Origin: Sipunculus nudus
Taxonomy: Eukaryota; Annelida; Sipuncula; Golfingiida; Sipunculidae
NCBI GenBank assembly: GCA_026874595.1
Contig: CM049316.1
Coordinates: 47,308,695 to 47,372,694, forward strand
Reading direction: 5' to 3'
DNA: 64,000 nucleotides
Shown in pieces: positions 49,109 to 61,400 of the stretch; positions within the stretch are counted from its first letter, which is position 1, and each line of letters starts with the position of its first letter. The notes beneath the pieces are model-generated. The model was not told where the DNA came from. It saw only the letters and a list, made by a program, of their open reading frames with translations, and searched no databases. Position numbers and translations under genes: made by a program.

Positions 49109-49610
49109 GGGGCCTTTACACAGAATAGCGACCTTTGTACCACCCGTGTGCGACCACAAAATTTACCAGGTCGTCATAGGAGACTCAAAGAAGGCAGAAT
49201 GGTTGCCTAAGTCGTTCAAAGGTGGTACACAGGAGTTTCAGACATCGCCATGGACGCCATGGTCGCCGTGAGTTTTTGAACATATTCAAAACAATCGCAC
49301 AATGGTCGCCGAGGAGGTAGGTTGACCTCAAAGGTGGCTCAATGGAGGCAGAAGGGAGGCACATGCATTGTCGTGGTTGTAGAATAAAGGTAGATTGGTC
49401 GCGTTGGTTGCAGAGGGAAGCAGAGGGAAGGCAGGCATGAAAATGCTCTAATGCTGTATTTTGGGAAGGGAGGCACAAGTATCGCTGAAACAGTTTTTGA
49501 GCAGTTACACAGAAACAGGCTTTTCTAGGGTTAGGCGACCATTGAGCGTTCTGGTCACTTTTTGGTTGCTCAAAGGTGGCACAGAGGTGGCAGCCCTGTG
49601 TAAAGGGGCC
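49109..49610. mobile_element. Non-autonomous DNA transposon, 502 bp, TTAA-like target
   Basis: Inverted ends GGGGCCTTTACACAG (left) and GGCCCCTTTACACAG (right, read inward), with similarity continuing into ACCTTTGTACCAC / ACCTCTGTGCCAC. Flanks are TAAA at 49105-49108 and TTAA at 49611-49614, consistent with a TTAA target duplication (piggyBac style) with one change. Inside, GGTCGC/GCGACC and AAAGGTGGYNCA words recur, as for subterminal transposase sites. The open frames inside (49185-49478 minus, 49461-49670 plus) are not recognised. An alternative family with similar ends cannot be excluded. Confidence 0.7.
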
Positions 49611-49614
49611 TTAA

Positions 49615-50540
49615 CAGACAGTGTGAGTGATACCTGGGTATGTTTATTTTGTGTTCCATTCACTGACTAGATGCAGATTATAATTTGACGCACATGAGCT
49701 GGACGTAGGTGATAACAATCTACTATTTAATCCGTAATGCATGTTAAAAAAATTACTGTCCAGTACAAAGGTCGGTGAAACCCACATAAAAATCTTGTGA
49801 TTGTAAGCTAAGGCATGCACAGATTTCCAGATTTATTTTCTCCAGACTTATTAGCATGAACATAATAAGAACAAAGAGTAAAAGCATGTTTCGATTTCTC
49901 TTTATTTAAAAAAATCCATTTTGTTAACAAATGTTCACGTTTCAACAAAACAAGCACTGATGCAGATCTTCGTCACAAATAGGCTCATATAGGCCATGAA
50001 TGAATACAACAAATAAACACTACATATTAGATCACTGATCCAAAGTTTGCTATATGTATAGAGCTGTGAAAAGAAAAAAAATGAAATTTTAAATCAATGA
50101 TATATTTTATTAAACGAGAAAATAAACATTTAGCTTAATTGTATATCTTTATTTTAAAAAATATGCTCTGATGTTCATTTCATTACATAACTAACAAGTA
50201 GAGGGAATTACTCAACCTTTAGTGTGAAAATGCGCTTGCACGCAAAAGCAGAATCTGAAAACATTATAAATTTTCTTGTGGTATTAGAGGTATACTGAGG
50301 GTGTATGTTGCTTTTTAATTAACATTAATTTAAAGTACACAAATATAATTTGAGTAGAAGCATGTTGCATTACAACACTTTTTTTATGTCTTTTTTATGT
50401 AAACTGCAGATAACAGGCCAGATGATTTGTTGTATGAGGCACAATATAAGATTCGGTAAATATTACATGTACTTGTAAGATATGTTTTCTTTAACATCAA
50501 TTTTAATAAAAAGCTGTCATTATTTTGTTACTTTGTTCGA
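49615..50540. other. AT-rich spacer, no gene seen
   Basis: Strongly AT-rich with no recognisable feature. Confidence 0.6.
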
Positions 50541-50544
50541 TCGG

Positions 50545-51390
50545 TTACTTTGTTACTTCGGTGTTTGATCGATCACTGCAGACTGTGCCGCGATTTTTAC
50601 GGGTCGGCCGACGGTCGCAGAGCACCGAAACCTGTTCCCAATTCAGCGATTTTCCAATGGCGAATTTTGAGGTCGCAGAGCTTGTTACAGGTTGCCCGTA
50701 GATCGCTCACGCCTCGGCCACCATTCGATCGATATTCGGGCAGCAGTCCGTTGATTTTAGACCATATTTTTGTTTTAAAACTTGGACTGAGGTCGGCAGA
50801 GTTGCACGACCGTCCCCTAGGCTCCCTATGATACTCAAACGAACCCCTGCCGTATCCCGCCCGACTTGTACAAAGTCAAACGTGCTTCCAGCGCGCTCCG
50901 TGCTGCTGTCGGGCCGCCGTCGGGCGGCTTCTTCGGGCCCCAGCCAGATATCCCTTGCATTTTGAGATACTCTCAGCATCCTCGGTGCTAGAGAAGCCCT
51001 CTTGTCAGTGTTAAGTACCGAGAAATATGATGTGTAAAACTTTTTTACATGCCCCAAATATACGTCGTAGGACGTCAGGAAGGACGTCGGGCGGAGCCAT
51101 GCAGGGTGTCGGGCGGGCATCGACAGACCAATTAACCATCGACCGAAACTCGGACGGCGCCCGCCATTATATCGAGCGGGCTTCGCCCGACTCCCCTTGT
51201 TTACTGACGGCCGCCGGGCGATTTTTTATCTCTAGTGTTCAAAGGGCACCGCCCGAGCCCCGTCCAATATGTGACAGGGTAGATTTTAAGCGAAAAATAC
51301 GCTCGACTCCCTTGCGGGCTTGAAATTCGGAGACTTTCTGGCGATCCAAAAAATTCGGCCGGAGGCCATTGGATATGTGACGCCGGCTTT
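50545..51390. repeat. GC-rich repeat island (CGGGC/CGCCCGA words)
   Basis: An abrupt change from AT-rich spacer to GC-rich DNA packed with GTCGGGCG, CGCCCGAC and GGTCGCAGAG words. CACATATCCAATGG- and CACATATTGGACGG-like pieces occur twice (about 51270 and 51370 read on the minus strand). The composition opens long frames on both strands (50707-51120 minus, 137 codons; 51027-51323 plus, 98 codons), but neither matches a known domain and they overlap. An unidentified transposable element is the most likely explanation; no inverted ends were found. Confidence 0.6.
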
Positions 51391-51980
51391 AATGAAATTT
51401 TAAGGACACCCCATCCCCCCTTTTATGGAAAATTTAAATAAAATAAATTATTAATAATCCAGCACTGTCTGCCACAGAGCTTCCAAATCATTTCCCAATG
51501 TTAATGAATATATGCCCTCCCGCCATATGGGATGAATTATTACCCAATCGTTACCTTGTGATTAAACAAACAGAGATAAAAGTATCGGTGTTTTTGTTTA
51601 AGCTCCCCAGGTCCTGAACAGTGGCGACAGTTTGATTCTGAGTGTCCTTCTGATCACAGGTTTAATCAATTGTTGTCATGCAATATGTGTTGGAGACCTT
51701 TTGTCGGTGGCGTACCCCGCTGGCACCATCACTCTCTGATCTGTCGACCATTACAGATAATGCTGTCACAAAGGTTCAACAAGAGTTTCCTCCAAATCAA
51801 TGCAGATTCCATCTAGAATTCGCCCTTTGTGGTCATGCTGTTATCAAACTCGGTTTCGTTGAGGTTGTACTTTCCATCCCGGTCGATAGGCCATTGGACT
51901 TCGTACTTCAGAAAGCGACAGACAAGCGACGTTTCTTTGATCGTAACATGAAATCAAAGGTCATGTGTTAACAGAAGTAA
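51391..51980. other. Spacer, no gene supported
   Basis: A 97-codon plus-strand frame at 51678-51971 has no recognised motif. It ends just before the hAT element and is not supported by splice or homology signals. Confidence 0.5.
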
Positions 51981-51989
51981 ACTCAATAA

Positions 51990-52955
51990 CAGAGGTGCGG
52001 ACTGGAATGCTTGGACCGATCCCGTCCACAGTTTTCTGCTGGACCGCACTTGACCGCTAATACAAAATAGCGGACCGCTTATCCCTGGACCAGACCGGTC
52101 CGGACCACTCCACAAGCCTTTTTTAAGATTGAAGCTAAACAGATGACTTAGTTTCAACATACAAATCTTGTAATGAACGAGGTGCAATTAACCTCTAAAA
52201 TAAAATTCGTTAGCTACTTACTGTATTATTATATACGTGTATTTTTTTATATAGGTCATTTTTTCTTATAACTTGTGATTGAAGTGATAAGTTCAGCATT
52301 TAAATAATTGTCCCCTGCTGCATTGCACAATACTGATGCTTGTCCTCTGTGTCATGGTATACCGAAGTAAAATAAGGCCAATTTCTATACATTAAATACA
52401 TAGGTCTATATATACTTTATTTATTATATGTTAACTATTAAAATTAGATTAATACGTTTTCTATTTTAAAATCGCACTTACTGCTACCACAACAGCACTA
52501 TATTGAGCTAATGTCCATCTCCGCCCAGCAAATTCTCTGAATCAGCTTGCCCCACCCGCGGACTATACAGTTTGGTTTATGTTCTAACCATCTTGCCAAG
52601 CAAAGTAACACAAAATATTCAATTGTTATCATATTTTTGCGAAGATTGTGATTTTCAATGTTTCATTAAAATATCAAACCAAGATCCTGGTATTCAAGTA
52701 TAGATTACAATATTACGTTTATGTCGCGGTTTTCTGTGTATGTGATATTCGGTTTTGTTAATCATTTGAACAAATGATTGTAAAGGTAAAATTATGTAGA
52801 ATAAAGGATGCATAAAAACAACAATTTAAATTAATTTTTAATGGTATTTAAATAAATGGACCGGGCCGCTTGGACCAGTTCGCCTACTGGACCGGACCGC
52901 CTACAGCTGACCCGGACCAGGACCGGACCGGTGGGTGGTCCAGTCCGCATCTCTA
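51990..52955. mobile_element. Non-autonomous hAT transposon with 8-bp target duplication
   Basis: A 966-bp element. The left end is CAGAGGTGCGGACTGGA and the right end read inward is TAGAGATGCGGACTGGA, 15 of 17 matching. It is bordered by a perfect 8-bp duplication CTCAATAA (51982-51989 and 52956-52963). Eight-base duplications and CAGAGGTG-type ends are hAT hallmarks. Both subterminal regions (about 100 bp each) are crowded with GGACC/GGTCC words, probable transposase binding sites. The AT-rich middle has no transposase remnant, so it depended on an autonomous relative. Confidence 0.88.
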
Positions 52956-52963
52956 CTCAATAA

Positions 52964-54005
52964 CGTCACCCTGCAAGAAAAAGGTCACATGATCTCACGT
53001 GTAGCAGAAAGTGGTTACGGTTTGCGGGATCCTTCTGAGCAGTTTCAGTCAGTGTTTTTTTTTTTTTATTCGGTGCGATGATCCGTATATACATTATCAT
53101 CACGCAAGTCCGAACAACCTAGTATATTCTATTCGTCTACATTTTCCGTGGGTTGTCTCATATTACTTCGTTTCCAAAACTTTATCAAATTTATAAAGCA
53201 GGTTGTTTTCTAATACATGAAATGTCCCATCATTCAGACAACCTTTAAGATTCAACTGGAAAAAAATCTATAATTCGTTTGTTGGCGTATTGACATCCTC
53301 TTAATAAAACTTTTACATGGGCGAGCGACCGCATGAAGAGACAGCAGCAATCTGCGACCCATCGTACGTGTTCGGGAGACCCAGACTCCCATTAGTTAAC
53401 ACCAGCGGTATATCCTTAAATCCGACTTGCGACACCCAGGTTTTAGTTTGTGCGCCCGATGAGAGGTATCGAAATTTGTGCGAAGTCTGGGTTTGATAAG
53501 TTCACCGACGAAAATTTGAAGGTGGAAATGTATCGGCGGAGAAAGTTAGGACCCGTATCTCTCAAGCAGAGTCCTGAGGAATGTTTTTTGGATGACCGTG
53601 TCCACATCCGCAAATCATAATAGGATTAAAAGCCTGTAAGTCATGTTTTCAAGTTAGAAAATATATACAAAGAACAATGTAGGATGTGACGTCATATACT
53701 GGTTCGTCATGTAAATTTTTGACATTTTCTTTCTAATGGACATGTGGTATAGTATATTCATCAAATGTTTACCGGACCCACCAAAAACCTTCTTTACATG
53801 CATTAACTTTCTCAAACCCGGCAAATCAAGCCACACAGCTGAAAGTTACAACAATAGGGTGTAGTGTATGGAGGGCATTCATGGCAGGTACCAGTCCTCC
53901 CATTAAATCTTTCAAAGTGCTACCAACTACATAGAACTCATAAACCTTAACACGCCTGTAAAAAAGGGGTCTCTTGTCGATTAGATTATGGTAAACGGGC
54001 AAGTA
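52964..54005. other. AT-rich spacer, no gene seen
   Basis: No recognised coding or repeat signal apart from a T run at 53058-53068. Confidence 0.55.
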
Positions 54006-54010
54006 AAGAC

Positions 54011-54091
54011 CGGTTTAGTGTAACAGAAGAATATAGTGAACTCCGAGACTTCGTCAGGGAGTTCACTATATTCTTCTGTTACACTAAACCG
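54011..54091. repeat. Perfect 34-bp inverted repeat (hairpin)
   Basis: The left arm 54011-54044 and right arm 54058-54091 are exact reverse complements over 34 bp, separated by a 13-base loop. Looser similarity continues outward: TTATGGTAAACGGGCAA on the left is matched on the right, read inward, by TTATGGTGTAAAC and GGGGGCAA with extra bases between. This is the core of a fold-back/MITE-type element. Perfect arms suggest recent origin or repair against each other. Confidence 0.93.
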
Positions 54092-54168
54092 TCTCCTTCT
54101 GCTACAGAGAGTAATTGCCCCCGTCAATAGTTTACACCATAACGCCATAACATTAAGGCAATGTTAAG

Positions 54169-54570
54169 CAGGGATGGATTCAGGATTTAGGAAAAGGAGG
54201 ACTAATGACTAATCCTGAAATAAAGTTCCCTAGGTCCGGTTGCAGGTAAAACCTAATAAAATGTAGAATTACCAATAAACAGTACATTTATTACTACATG
54301 TGTAATGCTTTATATTGAGTCCCAAATCTGCGGATACCATGATTCTGTTTTAAAATGTTTTTCATCATTATTAGACTGTAATTTCGGGAGGATGAGGAGT
54401 ACTGGATGCTTGCACCCAACCCCCCCCCCCCCCCCCCCCCTTTGCTACGCCCCTGCGGGGCCCAGGCCGAACAAAATGGTCGGTAGCACTTAGAGAAAGG
54501 TTGCGGGGGCTCTTAAGGGGGGGGGGGGGGTGTCCGGACCCACTGGACCCCTGCCCTGGATCCGCTTCTG
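54169..54570. mobile_element. hAT-like MITE, degenerate
   Basis: The left end CAGGGATGGATTCAGGATTT and right end read inward CAGAAGCGGATCCAGGGCAG match the common hAT terminus type CAGNGGCGGATCCAGG. The inside has a 21-base C run (54420-54440) and a 14-base G run (54517-54530) in opposite sense about 76 bases apart. The 8 bp on each side (ATGTTAAG and TAAAGTTA) do not match, so the target duplication is lost or the ends are slightly off. Confidence 0.55.
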
Positions 54571-57500
54571 TAAAGTTACCCGTACAACAATGAATGACAT
54601 ACAGTTTTAACAGTCTCTTGATTTCAGGTGTATAAACATGCGGATAGGAGTCCTGCACACAGTTATGTAGACATTACTGTTACCAGCATCCAAAAGTCTT
54701 TTGAAGGAATGTCAGACCTGGTATACAATGCAGAAAGGAAATGATTGTATTCTCAGCTTTCATCAATACTAAGGGCTTTACCGACCTTTTAAAAAGTAAA
54801 CCTTCAATTTAACATTTACACAGGTCAAACAAGGTGAGGCATTCTCATTTATCATATTCTATGTTACAGATTTTGAATGAAGTGTCATCTGAGTGAATAC
54901 ATTAAAAGGCTGCCAGATAAGAGAAATATACAGTGTTAATTATTAAGAAAGAGATTGATTATTTCGCTACGTTTTAGCAATTATACAGGGAACCCGTTGA
55001 ATCTCTTGAAGAAACGACTGCGTTGAATGAAACGAAAGAAGAGAAATCACGCAAGTTTTCCGAAAGGTACATTCATCTTCAGAGGATGGAGTGTCTGCTA
55101 ACGAGGACGGGCACTTGTTACTAGGTGTACGAAGACAGGGAGGGTTGGTAAGCATTGGCAAGTATTGAGAAATCTTGTGAAAAATACATCTGACAGAAAT
55201 GAGTTATTGGACAATGGTAGTCTGACACTTTGAGCCGCTGCTTGACGGCTTGAGAGCCCGTATAGAAACAAGATCACCTTGTCAGGCTGTCTGACAAGCT
55301 TACACGTGCGGCTAACCCCGCTGTTCTACCAGTGATGGTCCTATAGGTCCTATTCTAGCTGGAGTCCACATGATTCACCCATATCATCTCAGTTAAATAT
55401 TATATTATCTTTTTGGAAACCCACCTTATTACCCTGGTAATCTCTATTAACAGCCGCAGATATATAGATCACTGTGTCCCGTCATTTATTTCCCGTAAAG
55501 GTTTCTTATGTACAGGAAAATGATAGGTCCCTTATCGGCATTTGTGTAGGTGGCCTGGACGTTTATATTAAAAATAAAAAAAAGGAATTCCACACTGAGT
55601 AAAAAGAATACTACCTGAACTAATCATCAGACAAACTATGTGTAAATTTACCAGAAACCTGTTATTTACTTCATTAGTTTAACTAATATATATACAAAAC
55701 CATAGCAACTGCCGGGCGTTAATGGATGGGATCAAATATGAGAGGATGCCAATAAACACCTTAATCTCACGAAACACTACTCTGCAAATAGCAATTTATG
55801 ATGATTGTTTTCAATTAAGCGAGGATAAAAAGGCTGAAAATGACCTAAATTTAATAAGGAGAGAAAAGTTTAATGGAATCTTTCAAATACGTCAATTCGA
55901 CTTTGTCAACCGGAGCGTTGTATTTAGCTAAGCCGCTACAACAACTCACAGGCCTGAAAAGTGCATTGTAACTGAGACGACAGTCTATTACAATAGGCAG
56001 CGGTCGCTTGTAATGGTTTGAAATTGTTTCACATTTAGGTCAGCCGGCTTCACATTGCTTCCTTGGGAAACATGCGCTCGTAATATAGGTTTTCAAAGAC
56101 CAAATAAATAATATAAACATGTCTTTATGTTAATAACTGTGCATTTATGTACCAAAATGATCTAAATAGAGGAGAAGGTTTGCTTTTTCAGCATTTTCTC
56201 GTAGAACGCTTTCGCCTGTCACTATTAATGGACATATCCAGAATAAAACCCGAGTTTTTTTCGGATTAATTCCATAAAGAACAGTTTGTGAAGTGTTTGT
56301 CATTTTAGTTTTTGTTCTTTACAGCAGAAGCACATGCGGGTGCCTTTGTATTTGCATTGATCGTGTACTCAGTTACAGTTAACATAAAATATTAACCAAA
56401 CTATCTTTTATGGCCTTAGGCTAATCTTTTGATCAATAACTCGGTATTTTATAGAGAGCCTGAGTTTTGGGTATTTATTATTAATGGATATTTAATAAAG
56501 TTTTTACTTTCAGTCGAAGTTCTCAGTCATTCAGGGATACGGATATACATTGCTTTAATCGGGATTTCAATGACAAACGCTAGTATGCATGGTTGTTAGC
56601 GTAAATACACCGAATCTGAAATTTGCCTAATGGTAACAAATGAATGATAGACATCATTCATCGTTTGAATGAGTTTCTCTCAGGTTTTCTACAAAAGGAG
56701 ATCAGAGACGGAACTTTCCCAACCCTTAATCTTTGAAGCTTAATGCCTTACCACACTGTTAAGCAACGGAGTGTTTTTCATACAAATTTTAATTAACCAT
56801 CTAGAAAAAAGCCTCACTCTGTATTTCAATGAACATTATTCTGTTAAAGTTACTATAAAACATGCATGTACGTAGTCGCACCTGTTTGGAGAGACGAGAA
56901 TAATAACCAATGGCTGCCGGCCTTTGTTCTCCGGGGCAGGAGACAGCATGGCGCGACTAGATACCACGTGATTAGATTCATGTCATGTGGAATGCTGGGA
57001 TATCAATACGAGACAGACGGACCTCCGGTAGAGGGTACTGACGGGTAATAACATGAATGTCGTTAGGATTTAAAAAATCCATTGCGCCCTTTTCATCGTC
57101 CTCTCTTGTTATCACTGAAGACAGAGCCATTTTCGGTCAGGGCTGTAGGGCATCCGCGTAGGTGGAACTGTTAGAGTGTCAAATAAATAAAAAACTAAAA
57201 CAAATAGACAAACAAATACCCGGGCAGACAAGTAAGCTGATATAAGACGAAGATTTATCAGAGGTTATAATACAACAAAGAAAAAAATAGGCCGGCACGA
57301 GTAAGGTACTCACAATACCGGACTGCTTATTGATGTCTATTGTCTGGGATATATCTGTGTCCCATTAATTCGGTTCTTTTAAACCCAATGCAAAGATGCA
57401 ACAAGCTTTATTAGACGCAGAATGTGAAATGACCAGTGGGTTTTGACACCTGTTCTTGTGCCTTCTAACTAACACTGTCACAGTGCTCTCACAGTGCTGT

Positions 57501-57625
57501 CACATTGCTGGAAGAACCAAGCTGGACGATTTACCCCGAGGAGGTGGTGAGAATCGTTCATTATCAATTAGCATATAATAAAAATGTTCAGTTCAGCTTT
57601 AACTTTAGATTTATTACTTATTATT
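54571..57625. other. AT-rich spacer, no gene seen
   Basis: No supported gene. Frames at 55722-55931 and 56866-57048 (plus) have no recognised motif. The latter lies in a short less AT-rich patch. Confidence 0.55.
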
Positions 57626-57627
57626 TC

Positions 57628-57628
<1 letters not shown>

Positions 57629-57678
<50 letters not shown>
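57629..57678. repeat. TA microsatellite
   Basis: About 50 bases of uninterrupted TA. Confidence 0.95.
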
Positions 57679-57682
<4 letters not shown>

Positions 57683-57957
57683 TTTTGTGAAATACATAAG
57701 TATGATCTCAATAATCAGTAACTGAATATAGATCTGTAGAACAATATAAAAAAAATACCGCTTGGCAGCCATGACACTATAACCTTTATATAAAACATGG
57801 AGCAGTGTTGGCTGTCCTGTAAAATGTAAGACTGACATTTAAAGGACAAAAAAAATAAAAATGCTCATTTTTATTAATAGCATATCGAATGATTTTTCAT
57901 GCTATTTTTAACTCTGTTGTTTCTCGACAAATTAACAGTTTAAAATAAAGTACTACA

Positions 57958-58410
57958 TAAAACACTTTGGGCTCACCAAGCACGGTCCACATACAGCATT
58001 GTGTACTTACCAAATATCAGCCGCGTTAAACACTTTGGGCTCATCAAAAGGATCCGAACACATCATTGTGAGCTTAGCAGATACCAGCAGCACAAAACAC
58101 ACTGGGCTCACCAAACACGGTCCACATACAGCATTGTGTACTTACCAAATATCAGCCGCGTTAAACACTTTGGGCTCATCAAAACGATCCGAACACGTCA
58201 TTGTGAGCTTACCAGATACCAGCGACATTAAACACTTTGTGTTCACCAAAAACGATCGTCCCACAGCATTCTGAGCCTACCATATACAAGCGACATAAAA
58301 TACTTTGGGCTCATCAAGCACGATCCACACACAGAATTGTGAGCTTACCAAATACAAGCGAAAAAAAAACTGCATACAGCATTGTGGCCTCACCAAGCTG
58401 GGCCGTCAAC
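57958..58410. repeat. 67/68-bp tandem array with two-unit higher order
   Basis: Units begin AACACTTTGGGCTCAYCAA at about 57961, 58029, 58096, 58164, 58231 and 58299 (spacings 68, 67, 68, 67, 68). Alternate units match best: units 1 and 3 share CACGGTCCACATACAGCATT and units 2 and 4 share GATCCGAACA, so the amplified block is about 135 bp. Later units decay and the array ends near 58410. Frames open through it (57999-58274, 58001-58231) reflect the repeat rather than a gene. Confidence 0.9.
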
Positions 58411-58439
58411 AGTGATTCATTTAAACTGAGGAATTAATA

Positions 58440-61400
58440 AAGTTAATTGCATTTCCATCAAACTGTTTTATGTTACACCATGGAGTGTCCCTGCGTGACA
58501 AAATTCGTCAGTGTGGAAATATAAATACGACTGTCACGGAATATTTTATAATATAATCAATTATTAGCGGTCCCTCCTACTTCAATATACCTAACACATT
58601 TGACGGATGGTTATAGCCGTTATAACTGATAGATATTGATTTAAGGAGAGATGAGGTGACTGTTTGTTGGTTAGTGGGCCTGAACGTACCACATCAATGT
58701 GGCCTGGCTTTATGCTAGTATAATGACACCTACAGACTGAGGTGTGACTGTGTGGTCAAGAGATTTATCAATTTATTATTGATAATTAAAATACATGTAG
58801 TTTATAAAGAAGCATAGATGGCCATGCAGGGTTTAATGTTACATGCAATCCCGTTTATGAACCGAGCTTGCCACTTCGTGCGTGTGAAGCAATGATAAAA
58901 ACAAATGAATTGCAAAAATGCTTATTAGTTCAAAATAAATACATGGTTTCAAGTCGTGTTTAGGCCCGTTAGGTTGAGTGCGTTTTCAGATTAAGCGCAA
59001 AGAGTGAAAGTTGGTACTCTTGATAAAATGAAAATAAAAACACTCAGTTAATTTTTAATTTTTAAAAGTTTGTAATGAAAAATAAATACTTATTGTATAC
59101 GTTTTCACAAAGAATGTAAATATCTATTTTTACAAACCTAAAAATAGAAGGAGAAAATGATCCTTTTTTTTTTTTCGTTCCAACTTTAACTGTCTTTGGC
59201 CAAGCTAATATTTCTAATTATAATGTATCTGATCTGTTATACTCATATTCCTCTGTGGCCAGTGTCTCTAACCTCTTTTATCTGAATCAACCTTCTTACA
59301 TGGCATTTACTTAATTTCTTGGATTGTGTGATCGTCCATATTGACATTTTTCCTGTGCAAGGTCCCTGTATTTCATATTCAGTCATGTGATATCTTTCCG
59401 ATTAAATCTGTGTAAAGCCGGGCGATGTGATAACGTCAGACAGAAGGGAGATGGCCCCATGTATAGTGCAATTACCCCGAAATTCTTTCTTCTGTGCGTC
59501 GCCATCTTCATTACAACCGCAACTACTAAGCCCCATGTTCTAGGAATCTCTAACCGAAAAGGAGACTTCAAGATGACCAATGTATCCAACATATGTCTTT
59601 CCTGTGCTCATACAATTTTGTGGTATGATTTTTAAAAAAATTCGTTGACATCCCAAACAAATTGCCCGCCGCCAGGAATGTGGTAGGCAGCATGACACAG
59701 TCAGTATTTCTCGATGTCTCTATTCTCCTACTAACTCTTCTTCTTCTGCTAAACTGTTGTCTCGATCCACTTATTAAAGATATTGGGAAGCTGTGTTTTC
59801 CAGTACATTGTCTCTATACCTGCAGCCTATTTCCATGACCATGTTCAATGTCCAATAAATAACAACCAATACTTGCACTCTGATACACACACACACCCCT
59901 ACACACATGTATGTGTATATGATCCATGCCCGGTTGTCTATCTTTGTCGGTTTCAGCGCAATGAACGATTAAATGATGGCAGTCCGGCGGCTTTAGTGCG
60001 TGTAACGAAGTAATTTTCAGTACAAAGGAGACGGGATGAGCCTGAATCAATTAAAATACACTGTTACAACCAGGGCTTTGAGGATATCTGAGGATAACGG
60101 CCATGTTGCACCTGTTTCATCAGTATTACATTAAACGGATAATGATCCTCTTTATCACGCCTTCTACAGTTGCCTTGGTGATGTTGTAAAAACAACCAAC
60201 AAGGTTGATGGCTTAGCCTGTATTTTAATGAGATTGCTCAGTATAATCAGGGTTTTAATGGGAATTTAATAGAAAATTCATCATCTCCGTATATATGTCA
60301 CTTTAATGGGAGATTTTATTATATATGTTGCCCAATCGAAAACCATAACGTTTTCGTTTTTCCACAGTATATCAAAAGCCAGTGATCGATTGATGAAGTA
60401 ATTAATATTTAAATAACGTGTAACGTAAATACGGTTATCATCCAGGTCTCAATAATAAGCTCTGATTTTATACAATGATAATGACAAGATAATTACTGAT
60501 AATTAGCGCACATAATTTAATGGCTAAATGGAGATAATCAGTTCCGTGAAGATAGAAAGAGAGACAGACAAGGGGATTTTTTTTCCTTGTTGTATTTGAA
60601 CACATGGAACTAACACCTGTTGGTCACACCTTGACCTTTCTCCTGTAGAGACTCACCACAGTAGAGTACATATTGGAGGTAGTTAATTAATTACCTCTCC
60701 CTCTCAGTGCACTCAGCGGCTGCTGAAAAAGAAAACTTGTTTCCGATGACAAAGCCCTCGTGTCTCAGGAAGATCTTCGGAGAACCCAGAAAACAAATCT
60801 GCGCTATAGATTTCAGGAGGCGAGGCTTTCTATGGTGTTACTATAATCGAACAGAAGCGGGGTTGATTAAATTGCTGACACTCGTATGAATCAGTGTTAG
60901 GAGTACAGAAATCTTTACAACCATAGGTTCAAAAGCAATCTTTCGTTTGGTGAGGCCTTTACTGTGTAAAGCTGTGGTAATGGTTTGACCTTAACTCTGA
61001 TTTTATTCACTTTCCAATTGGAACCAGAAGAAAAATAATCGCATAAAACTACATTCTCAACGCATCCGTAAAAAAGTGTTATCCAATAACTATTGTAAAT
61101 AGAATCGGTTGCTTACAAATGCTGGTTTGGTTCCAACACCGGCGCCACCATACATTTGAAAACCGACGGGGTATACTCAGTTATGGATTTACTTTAAGGA
61201 GTGTGTAAGGAAGGTGGAGATATTTGCTGCTATATAGATACAGAGACGCCCAACTTCTCCCGTATAAATTAGAAACTACGGCCGTTTACGTATGCTCCGG
61301 TCACAAAAGAAAGGCGTTAACGACTTGTCTACTCAGGCACATGGTGTCAGAAATCCGAGCCATCTGAAGTAATGACGCTGCAGCCGCCGTAATGGAGACC

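Noticed and set aside
50707-51120. A 137-codon minus-strand open frame
   Set aside because: Lies in a GC-rich repeat island where stops are rare by composition, overlaps plus-strand frames, and has no known domain.
57999-58274. Open frames with a repeated peptide
   Set aside because: Created by the 67/68-bp tandem array; the frame shifts between units and no gene signals are present.
57958-58410. Array considered as a CRISPR-like repeat-spacer array
   Set aside because: Whole units are repeated with no unique spacers, and the setting is an animal genome.
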